Below are positions 25,441 to 33,736 of a stretch of DNA of 52,784 nt, one piece after another. Source of the DNA: a virus. The first letter of the stretch is position 1; every line of letters begins with the position of its first letter. The stretch covers positions 1 to 52,784 of IMG/VR virus record IMGVR_UViG_3300044960_000379; one strand, 5' to 3'. The translations under genes and the position numbers were made by a program. The notes below the pieces were generated by a model. It was not told the origin of the DNA, did not search any database, and saw only the letters and a program-made list of their open reading frames with translations.

Positions 25441-27022
25441 TTGCTTCTTTCCCCTGATTGAGCACCTTTCGGTAGAGGTCCAGCAGGTGCTGCTGGCTCA
25501 TCTGCTTGTCGCGGAGGGCGGTATACCATTCCCGTTCGACGGGGTGCCCCCACAAGTTGCACACCAGAACCTTGTTCTTCTGGCCCGGCCTGTCGGCGCG
25601 GGCGTTGGCCTGCTCGTATTGCTCGGCGGCCATCACAGGTCCATACCAAATCGTCGCCGATGCGGCGGTTAACGTCAAGCCATGTCCTGCCGCCTTCGGG
25701 TGCAGGACGAGGATGCGCAGGTCGGAGTCGACCTGCTGAAACTCCCTGACGAGGCGGGTCCGCTCGCTGATGGACGTTCGTCCGTCGATGAAGCGCGTCG
25801 ACTCCGACCCGTAGCGCCGGCGCAGGTGCTCGCACAGCACGTCGATGGACGCGCGGAACGGAGCGAAGACCAGCGCCTTGCCCGGCGTCTCGTCAATCAC
25901 CTCGCAGACTCCTTCGAGTCTGGGGTCGACGCTGACCCGGCTCGATTCGCCCGCGTCGTTGCGCACGACGCCCTGGCAGACCTGAAAGAGCTTGAGCAAG
26001 CGGGCGGCGGCGTGGACGGCCGTGACCTTCTGGCCGGCAATCTCGGCGATGCTTTCGCGCACCAGGTCGTCGACGGCCTTCTTCTGGTCGGCAGACAGCG
26101 CGCAGTAGCGGTCCACCGTCGTCGTTGGCGGAAGGTCGAGGCAGTCGGCGCGCGAGAACCGCACAGCCGGCTGCAGCGCGGCGAACACCGCTTCGACGGC
26201 ACCCTTCTTCGGCACCCACTTGAACCGCGTGACCTGCTCCATGGTCATGTCGCGAAACGCGGCGTGCGACGGCGGGACGCGGTGCGGGCACACCAGCTTG
26301 GCCAGGCCGTAGGCGTCGAGCGGGCTCTGCGGCATCGGCGATCCGGTCATCAGCCAGAGCCAGCGCGGCTGCGCCAGCATCTTCAACGCGCCGAACCGTT
26401 GCGTCGTGTGGGCCTTGAACGCGCTCGCCTCGTCGACGACGACAAGGCCGATGTCCTTGCGCCGCATCAACTCGGCGTGGAGCAATTTAAGTCCGTCGTG
26501 GTTGGTGATATAGTAGTCTGCCGGCGTGGCAAGCGCCGCGAGCCGCTTGGCACGCGGACCGTAGAGCACCTGCACCCGCGCCCCCGGCGCGATGTTGAAC
26601 AACTCGTCACGCCAGACACTGTGAAGCGTCGACAGCGGCGAAGCGATCAGGACGGACGTCAGGACGCCACGGGCGCGAAGGTATTCGCAAGCCCAGATGC
26701 AGGCGGCGGTCTTTCCGGTGCCCATGTCGTTGAAGACGAACGCCTTCGGGTTCAGGGTCAGGAACGCTGCCGTCTCGCGCTGGTGGGCGAAAGGCCGGAA
26801 CCGTCCGGGCCACGACCACTTCGGGTCGCGCATGATCGGGCTATCGACGTCGACGCCGAGATTGCGGAGCAGCCTGGCGACCTCGACCGTGTGCGGGGCG
26901 ACCGCCACTGATTCGCCGCGCAACGTGCCGCGCGCAATGGCGCGCAGGTGCGGCTCCACCGTGTCGGCGACCGCCCCCGGCAGCACGATCCCGCCCGGGA
27001 TGTAGCGAACAGTGCCGGTCAC
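25430..27022 (-). CDS. SNF2-type SF2 helicase/translocase
   Basis: 530 aa, GTG start overlapping the VRR-NUC stop. Superfamily 2 motifs appear in order: Q-motif area RFRPFAHQRETAAF, Walker A DMGTGKTA (99-106), DEAS box (197-200), TGSPMPQ motif III, and arginine-finger motif VI QANARADRPGQ near 485. This set is typical of phage SNF2/DEAD-like helicases. It probably remodels DNA or protein-DNA complexes in replication or recombination. It is in a coupled run with two nucleases. Confidence 0.85.
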   Translation of the reverse strand: MTGTVRYIPGGIVLPGAVADTVEPHLRAIARGTLRGESVAVAPHTVEVARLLRNLGVDVDSPIMRDPKWSWPGRFRPFAHQRETAAFLTLNPKAFVFNDMGTGKTAACIWACEYLRARGVLTSVLIASPLSTLHSVWRDELFNIAPGARVQVLYGPRAKRLAALATPADYYITNHDGLKLLHAELMRRKDIGLVVVDEASAFKAHTTQRFGALKMLAQPRWLWLMTGSPMPQSPLDAYGLAKLVCPHRVPPSHAAFRDMTMEQVTRFKWVPKKGAVEAVFAALQPAVRFSRADCLDLPPTTTVDRYCALSADQKKAVDDLVRESIAEIAGQKVTAVHAAARLLKLFQVCQGVVRNDAGESSRVSVDPRLEGVCEVIDETPGKALVFAPFRASIDVLCEHLRRRYGSESTRFIDGRTSISERTRLVREFQQVDSDLRILVLHPKAAGHGLTLTAASATIWYGPVMAAEQYEQANARADRPGQKNKVLVCNLWGHPVEREWYTALRDKQMSQQHLLDLYRKVLNQGKEANAA

Positions 27023-27318
27023 TTGTCGGTCCTCGGGCGGAAGATGAGCGCGAGACCGTCAACGTTGTGGCGGTCGACGACGAACGGCGTGCCGCCGGCG
27101 GCGCGGATGGCTTCAAGCTCCTGTGCCTGCAGCGCCGTCGGGGGGTTCTTGTCGGAATCGGCCTTGCACTCGATGGCGAAGAACCTGCCCGCGTGGCAGA
27201 CAAGGATATCGGGCACGCCCGCGCGGCCGAAGCCGTTGGCCGGAGGGAAACAATACCACGCGCCGGCTTCCTTGAGGATGGCAACGGCGCGGTTCTTGAC
27301 GCGGCGTTCGGGTGTCAT
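27019..27318 (-). CDS. VRR-NUC domain nuclease
   Basis: 99 aa from MTPERRVKN; GGAGG lies 5 nt upstream of the ATG, and the ATGA overlaps the previous stop. The whole protein is one VRR-NUC (PD-(D/E)XK) domain: GRAGVPDILVCHAGRFFAIE then CKA gives the D...ExK site. Stand-alone phage VRR-NUC proteins cut branched DNA and may resolve replication or packaging intermediates. It is placed between the helicase and the Cas4-like nuclease. Confidence 0.85.
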   Translation of the reverse strand: MTPERRVKNRAVAILKEAGAWYCFPPANGFGRAGVPDILVCHAGRFFAIECKADSDKNPPTALQAQELEAIRAAGGTPFVVDRHNVDGLALIFRPRTDK

Positions 27319-27998
27319 CAGCGCCTCCCGTTGTGCGGGCAATCGAGGACAGGACAGTGAGCGCGGCAGAGCCCACTGGGGCGGTGCGGCCACGAATCGT
27401 GGTCGAACGACCAGCGGATGTCAGCCAACAATGCGTAGGTCGGCGCGAGCATGGCGGGCAAGTCCTGCCGGCGGTAGCTCTTAACGTGCTTGACGTTGTG
27501 CTGGGCGTAGACGAAGGACGTGACGACGGCCTTCACCTCTGGGAAGTTGCAGAACACGGCGGCGGCGTTGCGGGCGGCCTGCCCGGTGTCGCCGCGCGGC
27601 TTGCCGGTCTTCCAGTCGATGACGGCGGCCAGCGGCTTGTCGTGCATCAGCACGAGCACGTCGACGATGGCACGCCCCCAGACGTCCGGCGCGTAGAAAT
27701 CGGTCCCGGTGAGGCGGGCCGTGATCCCGAGCTTCACCTCCGCGCGCTTCTCGCCGTCGAGCGCCATGACCTGATCGAGGAACGGCTTGTAGGTCGGCAA
27801 CCGGTCAGCAGGGAACGGCGCCTCGCCCTTGATCGCCAGCTCAAGCGCCTCGTGCACCTCAAGGCCGGCGAGCGCGTGCTCGCCCGGCTCGTCCTTGATG
27901 TCCTTCGCCACGCGCTTGCGGTAGAACTTGTGCGGGCACGTTTCGTATTCGTTGAGCGCGGAGTGCGACCAAACAAAGTTATCTGCCGTAGAGTGCAT
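27318..27998 (-). CDS. Cas4/RecB-like PD-(D/E)XK exonuclease
   Basis: 226 aa, GAGGAC ribosome site. It starts with the family motif WSHSALNEYETCPHKFYRK holding Cys21. Active-site residues are D113 in RAIVDVLV and D128-x-K130 in VIDWKTGK. C211, C215 and C220 in CRAHCPVLDC complete a four-cysteine cluster typical of Fe-S-bearing Cas4/AddB-type nucleases. It is a likely phage recombination or end-processing exonuclease. The neighbours are helicase and VRR-NUC genes. Confidence 0.85.
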   Translation of the reverse strand: MHSTADNFVWSHSALNEYETCPHKFYRKRVAKDIKDEPGEHALAGLEVHEALELAIKGEAPFPADRLPTYKPFLDQVMALDGEKRAEVKLGITARLTGTDFYAPDVWGRAIVDVLVLMHDKPLAAVIDWKTGKPRGDTGQAARNAAAVFCNFPEVKAVVTSFVYAQHNVKHVKSYRRQDLPAMLAPTYALLADIRWSFDHDSWPHRPSGLCRAHCPVLDCPHNGRR

Positions 27999-28000
27999 GT

Positions 28001-28417
28001 TCAGTCCTCGATAAATCGAGTGTCCGGCGAAAGTCGCGTATATTCACTAAAGCACAGCCGCGTCACGGCTTCCAGCAAATAAGCGTTGGCTTCGCTCGAA
28101 AACTGCTTTTCGCCGATGTATTCGGCTACGTATTCGACTACGTGCGCGGCTTCGTGCGCGCACAGTCCGACCAGTCCCGCCAGCGAACGCACCGGCTTGT
28201 GCTGAAGCCAGACGACGATGCGGCACCGCTGGGTTTCCTCGTGGACGTAGGACACGGTGCGGCCGGGGGTATCCGGAGCGGCGGACTTGAGGCCAAGACC
28301 GGACAGCAACGCAGCGTGCTGCGGAGCCGTCGTGGCCACCCCCACCTGGCACGGATAGCACGCGAGGCCGAACCAGCGCGGCATCGGCTTCGGCTTCGGT
28401 TTCGATTCGCTGGTCAT
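28001..28417 (-). CDS. HExxH putative metallopeptidase
   Basis: 138 aa from MTSESKPKP; the ATG overlaps the polymerase stop as ATGA. The core is LCAHEAAHVVEYVAEYIGE followed by SSEANAYLLEA, that is HExxH plus a downstream Glu about 20 residues on, the pattern of small zinc peptidases. CYPC near residue 20 may be structural. Target unknown. It is coupled between polymerase and nuclease genes, so it may process a phage or host replication protein. Confidence 0.6.
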   Translation of the reverse strand: MTSESKPKPKPMPRWFGLACYPCQVGVATTAPQHAALLSGLGLKSAAPDTPGRTVSYVHEETQRCRIVVWLQHKPVRSLAGLVGLCAHEAAHVVEYVAEYIGEKQFSSEANAYLLEAVTRLCFSEYTRLSPDTRFIED

Positions 28418-30246
28418 TTTGCCAGTCCATAGATTGCAGCTGTGCTGACGGAGCAGCTGACGGCCATGCGCGGCCACCAGCGCGGCGGGGTCGACATGAC
28501 CCGCCGGACGAACGCGGCGCACTCATCCGCCTCGTTTTCGCGGCACATGACCACCACCTCGTCGTGCACCTGCATGAGGACAGGGTAGCGGGGCAGGATG
28601 GCCAGCACCTGTTCGGTGATGATTTCGCGAGCCAGAAACTGCGACAGGTTCTCAAGCACCTGACCGCCATAGATTTTCTTCCGCCCGGTCGGGGTCGTCT
28701 TGCTGTTGAAGGCGTAAGTGAACTCGCCGCTCTCCTCCGCCCGCAGGTCGGGGTATTTCACCGCAAGCCCCGACGGCCCGATGACACGGTCGTTGAGCCA
28801 GACGAGCGGCGGGTTGGACGGCAGGTTGGCCGGAGCGTCGCCGGCCGCCATGATCTTCAGCGCGCGCCCGAGCATCTTCCACGTCGCCGGGAACGCCCGA
28901 TAGGTGGCGCGGTAGGTCTTCACGATGCGTTCGGCCTCGGCGTCGTCCAACGTCTTGCCGGTCTGCGCCCAATAGGCCGCCGCGAACGTCCCGGCCCCGG
29001 ACTGGTAGCCGAGCTGCAGGACGGCGACCTTGCCGACCTGCCGCGCCTCGGGGTCGGAGTCCTTCGTCACCGGGCGACCAAAAAGCGTCGAGGCAAACTG
29101 CGCGTAGAGGTCGGCGCCGGCGACCAGGGTGTCGACAATGTCCCACTGCCCGCACAGGCCGGCGCTGGTGCGCAGCTCGATGTTGGCGCTGTCCGCAACG
29201 ACGAGCGTGTAGCCCTCCGGCGCCATGATCGCCTTGCGCAGCATGGACCTGCGCGACAGGTTCTGCGGGTTGCCCCCGCCCCCGCGCCCGCCGGACAGAC
29301 GGTGCGTCACCATCGCCCCGGAGTAGCCGAGGTCGACCGGCCACGCGCCGGTCGCGGCGACGGCCGCGTAGGCCGCCGCCCGCGTCTCCTCGATACTCGA
29401 CTTGACGGACAGGCGCGCCGAAACAAGCGCCGCGACCGTCGGGTCTTCGTGGTTCTTCAAGGCCACGAACGCCGCGTCCTTGGCGCTGAACGCCCACGTC
29501 ACGTTGCCGGTCCGCTTCGACACCTTCGTCGGGGGATCGACGCCAGCGGCCATCAGCAGCGCGGCCAGCCGGTCGTTCGACCTCAAGTCGACCGCTTCGC
29601 GCTGGATTTCCGCGAGCACCTTCTCGCGCATTTCGATTTCGGCGTCGCGCAAGGACAGCAAAAGGCCGTGGTTCAGGACGAGCAGCGGCTTGACGAACAT
29701 CCGCACCGTCCAGTCGAGCACCTTGTATTCGCGCGCAGGAAAGTCGCGCGACAGGATGCGCATTATCTGGTAGGTGTTCTCGATGTCGCTGACCGCGTAG
29801 CTGGCCAGCTGCCCCCGAAGGTCGGGCGAAAGCTGCCGCTGCCCCATGGCGGCGACGAGCGCCGCCGCGCCGGTCTTGCCGGGCAGGCCGAGGTGCTTGG
29901 CCACGGAATCCAGCGAATGCGACGGAAGGCTGCCGCCGATGATGGCGCGCGACATGCCCATGGTGTCGATCCACATCTGCGGGTCGAGCCCGTAGCGCCA
30001 CGCCAGGATGGCTCCGTCGAACTTGACGTTGTGCCCGTAGATCACGACTCCGGGAGTCCGAGCCAGACGGCGGACGAACTCCGGCAGCGCCTCGGCATCC
30101 AGCCACCGGGCCGGCTCCCCATCAACCTTGACGGCCGCGCCGTGCACCATGAACCGCTGATCCCGCAGATACTCTGTCATGGACAGCTTCCGCAGGCTGT
30201 ATTCGCGGTCGTAGTAGGTTTCGAAGTCGATGCCGACGAGGATCAT
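28414..30246 (-). CDS. DNA polymerase I family (polA-type) with 3'-5' exonuclease
   Basis: 610 aa from MILVGIDFE; AGGAG precedes the ATG. Exonuclease motifs: DFE at 7-9, IYGHNVKFDG, and ASYAVSDIENTY. Polymerase motifs: A near 349 (VADSANIELR), B near 400 (RQVGKVAVLQLGYQ), C near 560 (MQVHDEVVVM). No 5'-3' exonuclease domain, as in T7-type phage enzymes. It is the main replicase of the phage, working with the primase-helicase and SSB-like proteins of the same block. Confidence 0.92.
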   Translation of the reverse strand: MILVGIDFETYYDREYSLRKLSMTEYLRDQRFMVHGAAVKVDGEPARWLDAEALPEFVRRLARTPGVVIYGHNVKFDGAILAWRYGLDPQMWIDTMGMSRAIIGGSLPSHSLDSVAKHLGLPGKTGAAALVAAMGQRQLSPDLRGQLASYAVSDIENTYQIMRILSRDFPAREYKVLDWTVRMFVKPLLVLNHGLLLSLRDAEIEMREKVLAEIQREAVDLRSNDRLAALLMAAGVDPPTKVSKRTGNVTWAFSAKDAAFVALKNHEDPTVAALVSARLSVKSSIEETRAAAYAAVAATGAWPVDLGYSGAMVTHRLSGGRGGGGNPQNLSRRSMLRKAIMAPEGYTLVVADSANIELRTSAGLCGQWDIVDTLVAGADLYAQFASTLFGRPVTKDSDPEARQVGKVAVLQLGYQSGAGTFAAAYWAQTGKTLDDAEAERIVKTYRATYRAFPATWKMLGRALKIMAAGDAPANLPSNPPLVWLNDRVIGPSGLAVKYPDLRAEESGEFTYAFNSKTTPTGRKKIYGGQVLENLSQFLAREIITEQVLAILPRYPVLMQVHDEVVVMCRENEADECAAFVRRVMSTPPRWWPRMAVSCSVSTAAIYGLAK

Positions 30247-30461
30247 GTGCAGCTCCTGAGCAGCCGTCTGACGACGCCGAGCGCGTTGTAGTCGCACCTG
30301 ACGTCCGATGGTGTTCTGGCCAATACTATAGATACATTGCTTCCGTCCACGTGGACTTTGTAGCGCCGCGCGGTTTCCTCGACTGAGTATTTGATCTGGT
30401 TATCCTGCAAGAACTTGCAGGTCTTTGGGTATAGTTTCTTGAGCTTGTGCTCCGGCGTCAT
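30243..30461 (-). CDS. Small conserved-looking protein, unknown
   Basis: 72 aa, starting MTPEHKLKKLYPKTCKFL. Its stop overlaps the polymerase ATG and its start overlaps the methyltransferase stop, so it is translated in a coupled chain. It has an alpha-beta pattern (KYSVEETARRYKVHVDGS; VSIVLARTPSDVRCD). GC is lower than in its neighbours. No family recognised. Confidence 0.55.
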   Translation of the reverse strand: MTPEHKLKKLYPKTCKFLQDNQIKYSVEETARRYKVHVDGSNVSIVLARTPSDVRCDYNALGVVRRLLRSCT

Positions 30462-31606
30462 GCTGCCCTCCCTGCATCCAGCACGTCCATCAGCGACGAA
30501 ATCACCTCCGCCGCGAGCGGGGCAACGATTGCATTGCCCGCAATGCGCCAGAGACCCACTCTGCCGGGAAGCCCATCAACCAGCAGGCGAATACCGGATT
30601 CGGCGCGCCGGGCCTTGCCGTCGTGGCAGGCGAGCCATTCGGCACCTGCCCAGAAGGAGCCGTTCCGCGCAGCAGGCCGTTCATCAGCAGCTCGCCCGAC
30701 CGCGCGCCGCTCCGGGACTTCCGCCCGCCGGCCACGTCCGCCAGTGTCGGCGTCGGCCACGCCGCTGCCATCTGCCGGGGCAACTGGTCGAGCCGCGACC
30801 GGCCGTCCTCCGTGGCCGTCGCCATGCCCGGCGTGTCCTTCCAGTCGCGAGCCGAAGGCGTCACCCAGGGTGACGCCTGATGCATTTGCGAGGGAAGGGG
30901 CTGGCCACCGGCCCCGAAGCTCTGGTTCGGCCCGCCCTTCTCGCCGTCGCTCGCCCTCGGCGTGGGCCACTGACCCATCGTGCCCGCGATCTGCTGCGGC
31001 AGGCTCTCGCCCGTATCGTGCGGCCTCGGCCCCAGCGAGCCCTTGTTCCCGTCCATCGCCTGCGGGGTGTTCCACGGCTTGGGCTCCGGGCTTCCAGCCG
31101 GCCCCCTCAACGGCGACCCAGTAGAGCCGCTGGCGGATGTGGGGGGCGTCCACGGCGCAAGCCGGGATATCGACCCCCCGGCAGGCGTAGCCTTCTCGCG
31201 CCAGATCAGCGCGCACTCCGTCGAACCAACCGTAGCCAGCCTTGCCCGCAACCTGTTCTCCCACGACGACAGGGGGCCGGCAGGCACGGACGAGGCGAAA
31301 GAAGTCGGGCCACAGGTGCCTTGAATCGTCGGCACCTCGGCGTTTCCCCGCCGCCGAGAACGGCTGGCACGGGCAGGAGCCGGTCCAGAGGGGGCGGTCG
31401 TCGGACCACCCGGCGAGTCGGGCAGCAACGGACCAGAGGCCGCCGCCGGCGAAAAGGTGAACTTGGCTGAAGCCTCGCAGGTCATCGGGCTGAACCTCCG
31501 TGACGGATCGCGTGTCGACGACACCCGGCGCAATGGCACCGTCCTCGATCAGGTAGCGCAGGACATGCGCCGCGTCGGGGTCGTTCTCGTTGTAGTAGGC
31601 GGTCAC
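30458..31606 (-). CDS. Cytosine-C5 DNA methyltransferase (Dcm-like)
   Basis: 382 aa, GTG start overlapping the HNH stop. C5-MTase motifs: I HLFAGGGLWSVAARLAGW, IV GSCPCQPFSAAG with catalytic Cys, VI VVVGEQVAGKAG (usual ENV replaced by EQV), VIII APHIRQRLYWVA, and X IAGNAIVAPLAAEVI. The 150-residue variable region between VIII and X is low-complexity. An alternative reading frame there (30502-31539) also resembles methyltransferase sequence. It probably masks phage DNA from host restriction. Confidence 0.85.
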   Translation of the reverse strand: MTAYYNENDPDAAHVLRYLIEDGAIAPGVVDTRSVTEVQPDDLRGFSQVHLFAGGGLWSVAARLAGWSDDRPLWTGSCPCQPFSAAGKRRGADDSRHLWPDFFRLVRACRPPVVVGEQVAGKAGYGWFDGVRADLAREGYACRGVDIPACAVDAPHIRQRLYWVAVEGAGWKPGAQAVEHPAGDGREQGLAGAEAARYGREPAAADRGHDGSVAHAEGERRREGRAEPELRGRWPAPSLANASGVTLGDAFGSRLEGHAGHGDGHGGRPVAARPVAPADGSGVADADTGGRGRRAEVPERRAVGRAADERPAARNGSFWAGAEWLACHDGKARRAESGIRLLVDGLPGRVGLWRIAGNAIVAPLAAEVISSLMDVLDAGRAA

Positions 31607-31827
31607 TTGTTGTCCCCCCTGTTCTTGGACGGGTCGCGCAGGCGCAGGTTGCCCGGCGAGTTGCCCCCGCCCTTGCGGATCGGCTTGACGTGGTCCACGT
31701 CCTTGCCGGCCAGCGCGGCCTTGCCGACCTTCTTCTCCATCATGCGGCGCGCCTCGACCCGCAGCTGCGTGTCCTTGCGATGCGCCCGCTCGTATTCGCC
31801 GTAGCGGTGCGGTCCCTTCCTCGGCAT
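31603..31827 (-). CDS. HNH endonuclease, small
   Basis: 74 aa. The core VDHVKPIRKGGGNSPGNLRL matches the DH...N...N pattern of phage HNH nucleases. The N-terminal half is Arg/Lys-rich. It lies directly upstream of, and is coupled to, the C5 methyltransferase, so the pair could act as a restriction-modification-like or homing unit. Size fits free-standing small HNH proteins. Confidence 0.75.
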   Translation of the reverse strand: MPRKGPHRYGEYERAHRKDTQLRVEARRMMEKKVGKAALAGKDVDHVKPIRKGGGNSPGNLRLRDPSKNRGDNK

Positions 31828-31828
31828 T

Positions 31829-31975
31829 TCACGTCCTCATCATGATGACAGCGGCAGCGACAAGCCCGGCGGCGGCGCCGACGATCACGGCAACCTCGGC
31901 AGCGAAACCGAACACGGCGGCAGCCACCCCGAGCAGACCGGCGAACAGGCCGGAAACGTAGAGCATCCCGATCAC
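31829..31975 (-). CDS. Small two-helix membrane protein
   Basis: A 48-aa gene. GTG 31975 overlaps the preceding stop as GTGA; an ATG at 31966 is a second choice. Almost the whole chain is hydrophobic: one segment LYVSGLFAGLLGVAAAVFGF, a central Glu, and a second segment VAVIVGAAAGLVAAAVIMM, ending RT. It is likely an inner-membrane protein. Function unknown; holin-like or superinfection-related roles are possible, but the early-block position argues against a lysis gene. Confidence 0.55.
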   Translation of the reverse strand: MIGMLYVSGLFAGLLGVAAAVFGFAAEVAVIVGAAAGLVAAAVIMMRT

Positions 31976-32406
31976 GCCCCCCGAGCCCCGTAGAACACCG
32001 GATGCCCGTCAGCGGCCGCGCGGAGGATCGTGTCGTCGGCGATGTCGATCCCCGGAAGGGCTACGACGAAGTAGTCCGGGAACATGGCGCGGATGATGCG
32101 GTTGCGCTTCTTGAACAGCTGCTCGCGCTCGCGCGCGTTCTCGTCGGGCGGCAGCGGCGGCCGGTCGTCCTGCCCGATGTAGAGCGGGCGGTAGTAGAAC
32201 ACGACGCCGAGGTAGGAGGCGAAGTCGAACATCCACCGCTCGACCTTCGGCGAAACGCCGACCACAAGCGTCTCGAAGCGGTAGCGGCCGTGGAGCGACC
32301 CCATCATGCGGTCTAGGTGCTCCATGGCAGACTCCGAGAGTCTGTCCGGGTTGCCCGTCACGATGCAGGTGGAAATGGGCGCGTCAGCGGTAGTGCCGTC
32401 GATCAT
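31972..32406 (-). CDS. Rossmann/SLOG-like putative nucleotide-binding protein
   Basis: 144 aa, AGGGG upstream. Alternating strands and helices: FETLVVGVSPKVERWMFDFA, then YLGVVFYYRPLY, then NRIIRAMFPDYFVVALPG. A strand-loop (VVGVSPK), an N-R-x-x motif and a hydrophobic strand ending in PG resemble DprA/SLOG-type proteins, but the glycine-rich loop is weak. An element of the GACTC palindrome family lies in it (32330-32342). Function not assigned. Confidence 0.45.
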   Translation of the reverse strand: MIDGTTADAPISTCIVTGNPDRLSESAMEHLDRMMGSLHGRYRFETLVVGVSPKVERWMFDFASYLGVVFYYRPLYIGQDDRPPLPPDENAREREQLFKKRNRIIRAMFPDYFVVALPGIDIADDTILRAAADGHPVFYGARGA

Positions 32407-32653
32407 GGCTTGGGCCCCTGTGGCTGGTGTGCCCGCGCGCCGGCGCGCGGGCGGAGGCGATCAGCTCCCGGATCGCTTCGTTGAGTGCGGCATCCGGCGT
32501 GTCGCCGTAGCCGGTGAACGTGCGCGATCCGTGGAGTCTGCAGATGATGCCGCGCTTCGACTGCCCGAAGTTGACAGCCACGCCGGCCTTGGCCTTGCGG
32601 AAACGCTTTTCTTCCGCAATTAAATTCATCGCTTGGATGATTTTTTCCTGCAC
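32384..32653 (-). CDS. Small basic protein, unknown
   Basis: 89 aa from a GTG with GGGGG upstream; a longer start at 32698 would overlap the methyltransferase gene. It contains an alpha-beta-beta-alpha-like run: VQEKIIQAMNLIAEEKRF, then GIICRLHGSRTFTGYGDTP, then AALNEAIRELIASA. The tail is His/Arg-rich. The GGAACCATAAACA repeat lies just upstream of its start. It overlaps the next gene by 23 nt. No family recognised. Confidence 0.45.
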   Translation of the reverse strand: MQEKIIQAMNLIAEEKRFRKAKAGVAVNFGQSKRGIICRLHGSRTFTGYGDTPDAALNEAIRELIASARAPARGHTSHRGPSHDRRHYR

Positions 32654-32666
32654 GCGAACCCCCTGT

Positions 32667-33320
32667 TTATGGTTCCGACGTCGCCGCGAGCCGCGCATCG
32701 GAAGCCGTTTCGAAGCGCCGGCGAACGCCCGGCGGAAACCATGCGAGGATAGTGCCGCGCCTCGGCAGAGTCAAATCCCAAACCATCCAGCAGTAGGCCG
32801 TGGCGGTGGTCGCCTCGGGGTCGTAGCGGCCCCGGACCATCGCGACCCGCTCGCTGAACTGAAGGACATGGGTCGGCGGCTGGCAGTCGTAGATGCGGCG
32901 GAACCTGTCGCCGCCTTCGAGCGCCGCCGTGCGGACGAGCATGGCTACGCCCCGCCGCGCCTCCGTCAGGGCGCGCGTGACGAAGTCGGTTAACCGCGCA
33001 AACGGTGGGTTAGTTATAATCCAATCGGCGTCGAAGCCTTCGGCGTTCGACGTGTAGTCGACGATCTTCCACCCCTTGCCGTAGTCGAAGATGTCGGAGC
33101 CCCGCACGTCGGCGAAAAACTCCCGCAAGACTTCGGTCATGTGCCCGAGCCCGGCAGCGGGGTCGTAGGCGACCATGGTGCCGATGTCCTGCCGAGCCGA
33201 CAGGAACGCGCACAGGGCGCGGGTGGCCCACGGCGGCGTGGGGAACAGGTCGGGGTCGTCGCGCTTCGCCTCGCGCTTGGCCATCACGGCGGCGGACGTG
33301 TTCTGCGCTTTCCTCGTCAT
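32667..33320 (-). CDS. N6-adenine-type DNA methyltransferase
   Basis: 217 aa from MTRKAQNTS, GGAGG upstream. It has LFPTPPWATRALCAFL at the start, a SAM-site-like VAYDPAAGLGHMTEVL, and the catalytic-type motif IITNPPF in DADWIITNPPFARLTD. Such short phage methylases often carry D12/Dam-like chemistry. The HNH gene upstream is coupled by ATGA. The recognition sequence cannot be read from the protein; GANTC is one testable guess given the paired GANTC elements in this genome. Confidence 0.75.
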   Translation of the reverse strand: MTRKAQNTSAAVMAKREAKRDDPDLFPTPPWATRALCAFLSARQDIGTMVAYDPAAGLGHMTEVLREFFADVRGSDIFDYGKGWKIVDYTSNAEGFDADWIITNPPFARLTDFVTRALTEARRGVAMLVRTAALEGGDRFRRIYDCQPPTHVLQFSERVAMVRGRYDPEATTATAYCWMVWDLTLPRRGTILAWFPPGVRRRFETASDARLAATSEP

Positions 33321-33736
33321 CGGTGCCTCCGGGCAGTGCGGCGGTTCTCCGAGGCGGATACCCACCGAAGGTTGGACCGACGGCAGTCGAGACTGTCGCC
33401 GTTGATGTGGTCGGCCACCGGCTTGCCGGGCGGCGGCGGGCCAGCGGCCCGCAGCAGCACCTCGCGGTGCAGGTAGACCTTGGTGTAGGTCGCCTCGCCG
33501 GCGACGCGCCTGCAAGCGGCGCGGGCGGTGTATCGCTTGCGGCGGAGCCCGCTGTGCTTGTTGCTAAGTGACACTGACCAGCGCCAGCGCAGTGCCCATT
33601 GGTAGTCCTCGAAGTCGACGAGGGCAAACACGCTGGCGTCAGAAGTGAGATAGATGCGGCAAGGCGCATCCCAGTCGATCTCGTGCAAGGCAAAGGGGTC
33701 GCCGTCGGCGACCCCTGCCGGGAGGCGGGTGCTCAC
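33317..33736 (-). CDS. HNH endonuclease with AP2/NUMOD-like N-terminus
   Basis: 139 aa from a GTG overlapping the previous stop. The C-terminal HNH: TKVYLHREVLLRA, then PVADHINGDSLDCRRSNLRW and SASENRRTARRHR. The N-terminal part (DYQWALRWRWSVSLSNKH) resembles the DNA-binding region of homing HNH enzymes. It is coupled to the N6-methyltransferase gene, mirroring the HNH/C5-MTase pair at 31.6 kb. Confidence 0.8.
   Translation of the reverse strand: MSTRLPAGVADGDPFALHEIDWDAPCRIYLTSDASVFALVDFEDYQWALRWRWSVSLSNKHSGLRRKRYTARAACRRVAGEATYTKVYLHREVLLRAAGPPPPGKPVADHINGDSLDCRRSNLRWVSASENRRTARRHR

Noticed and set aside
31972-32406. Firm DprA or SLOG-family call
   Set aside because: The glycine-rich nucleotide loop is not clear; left as a weak resemblance.
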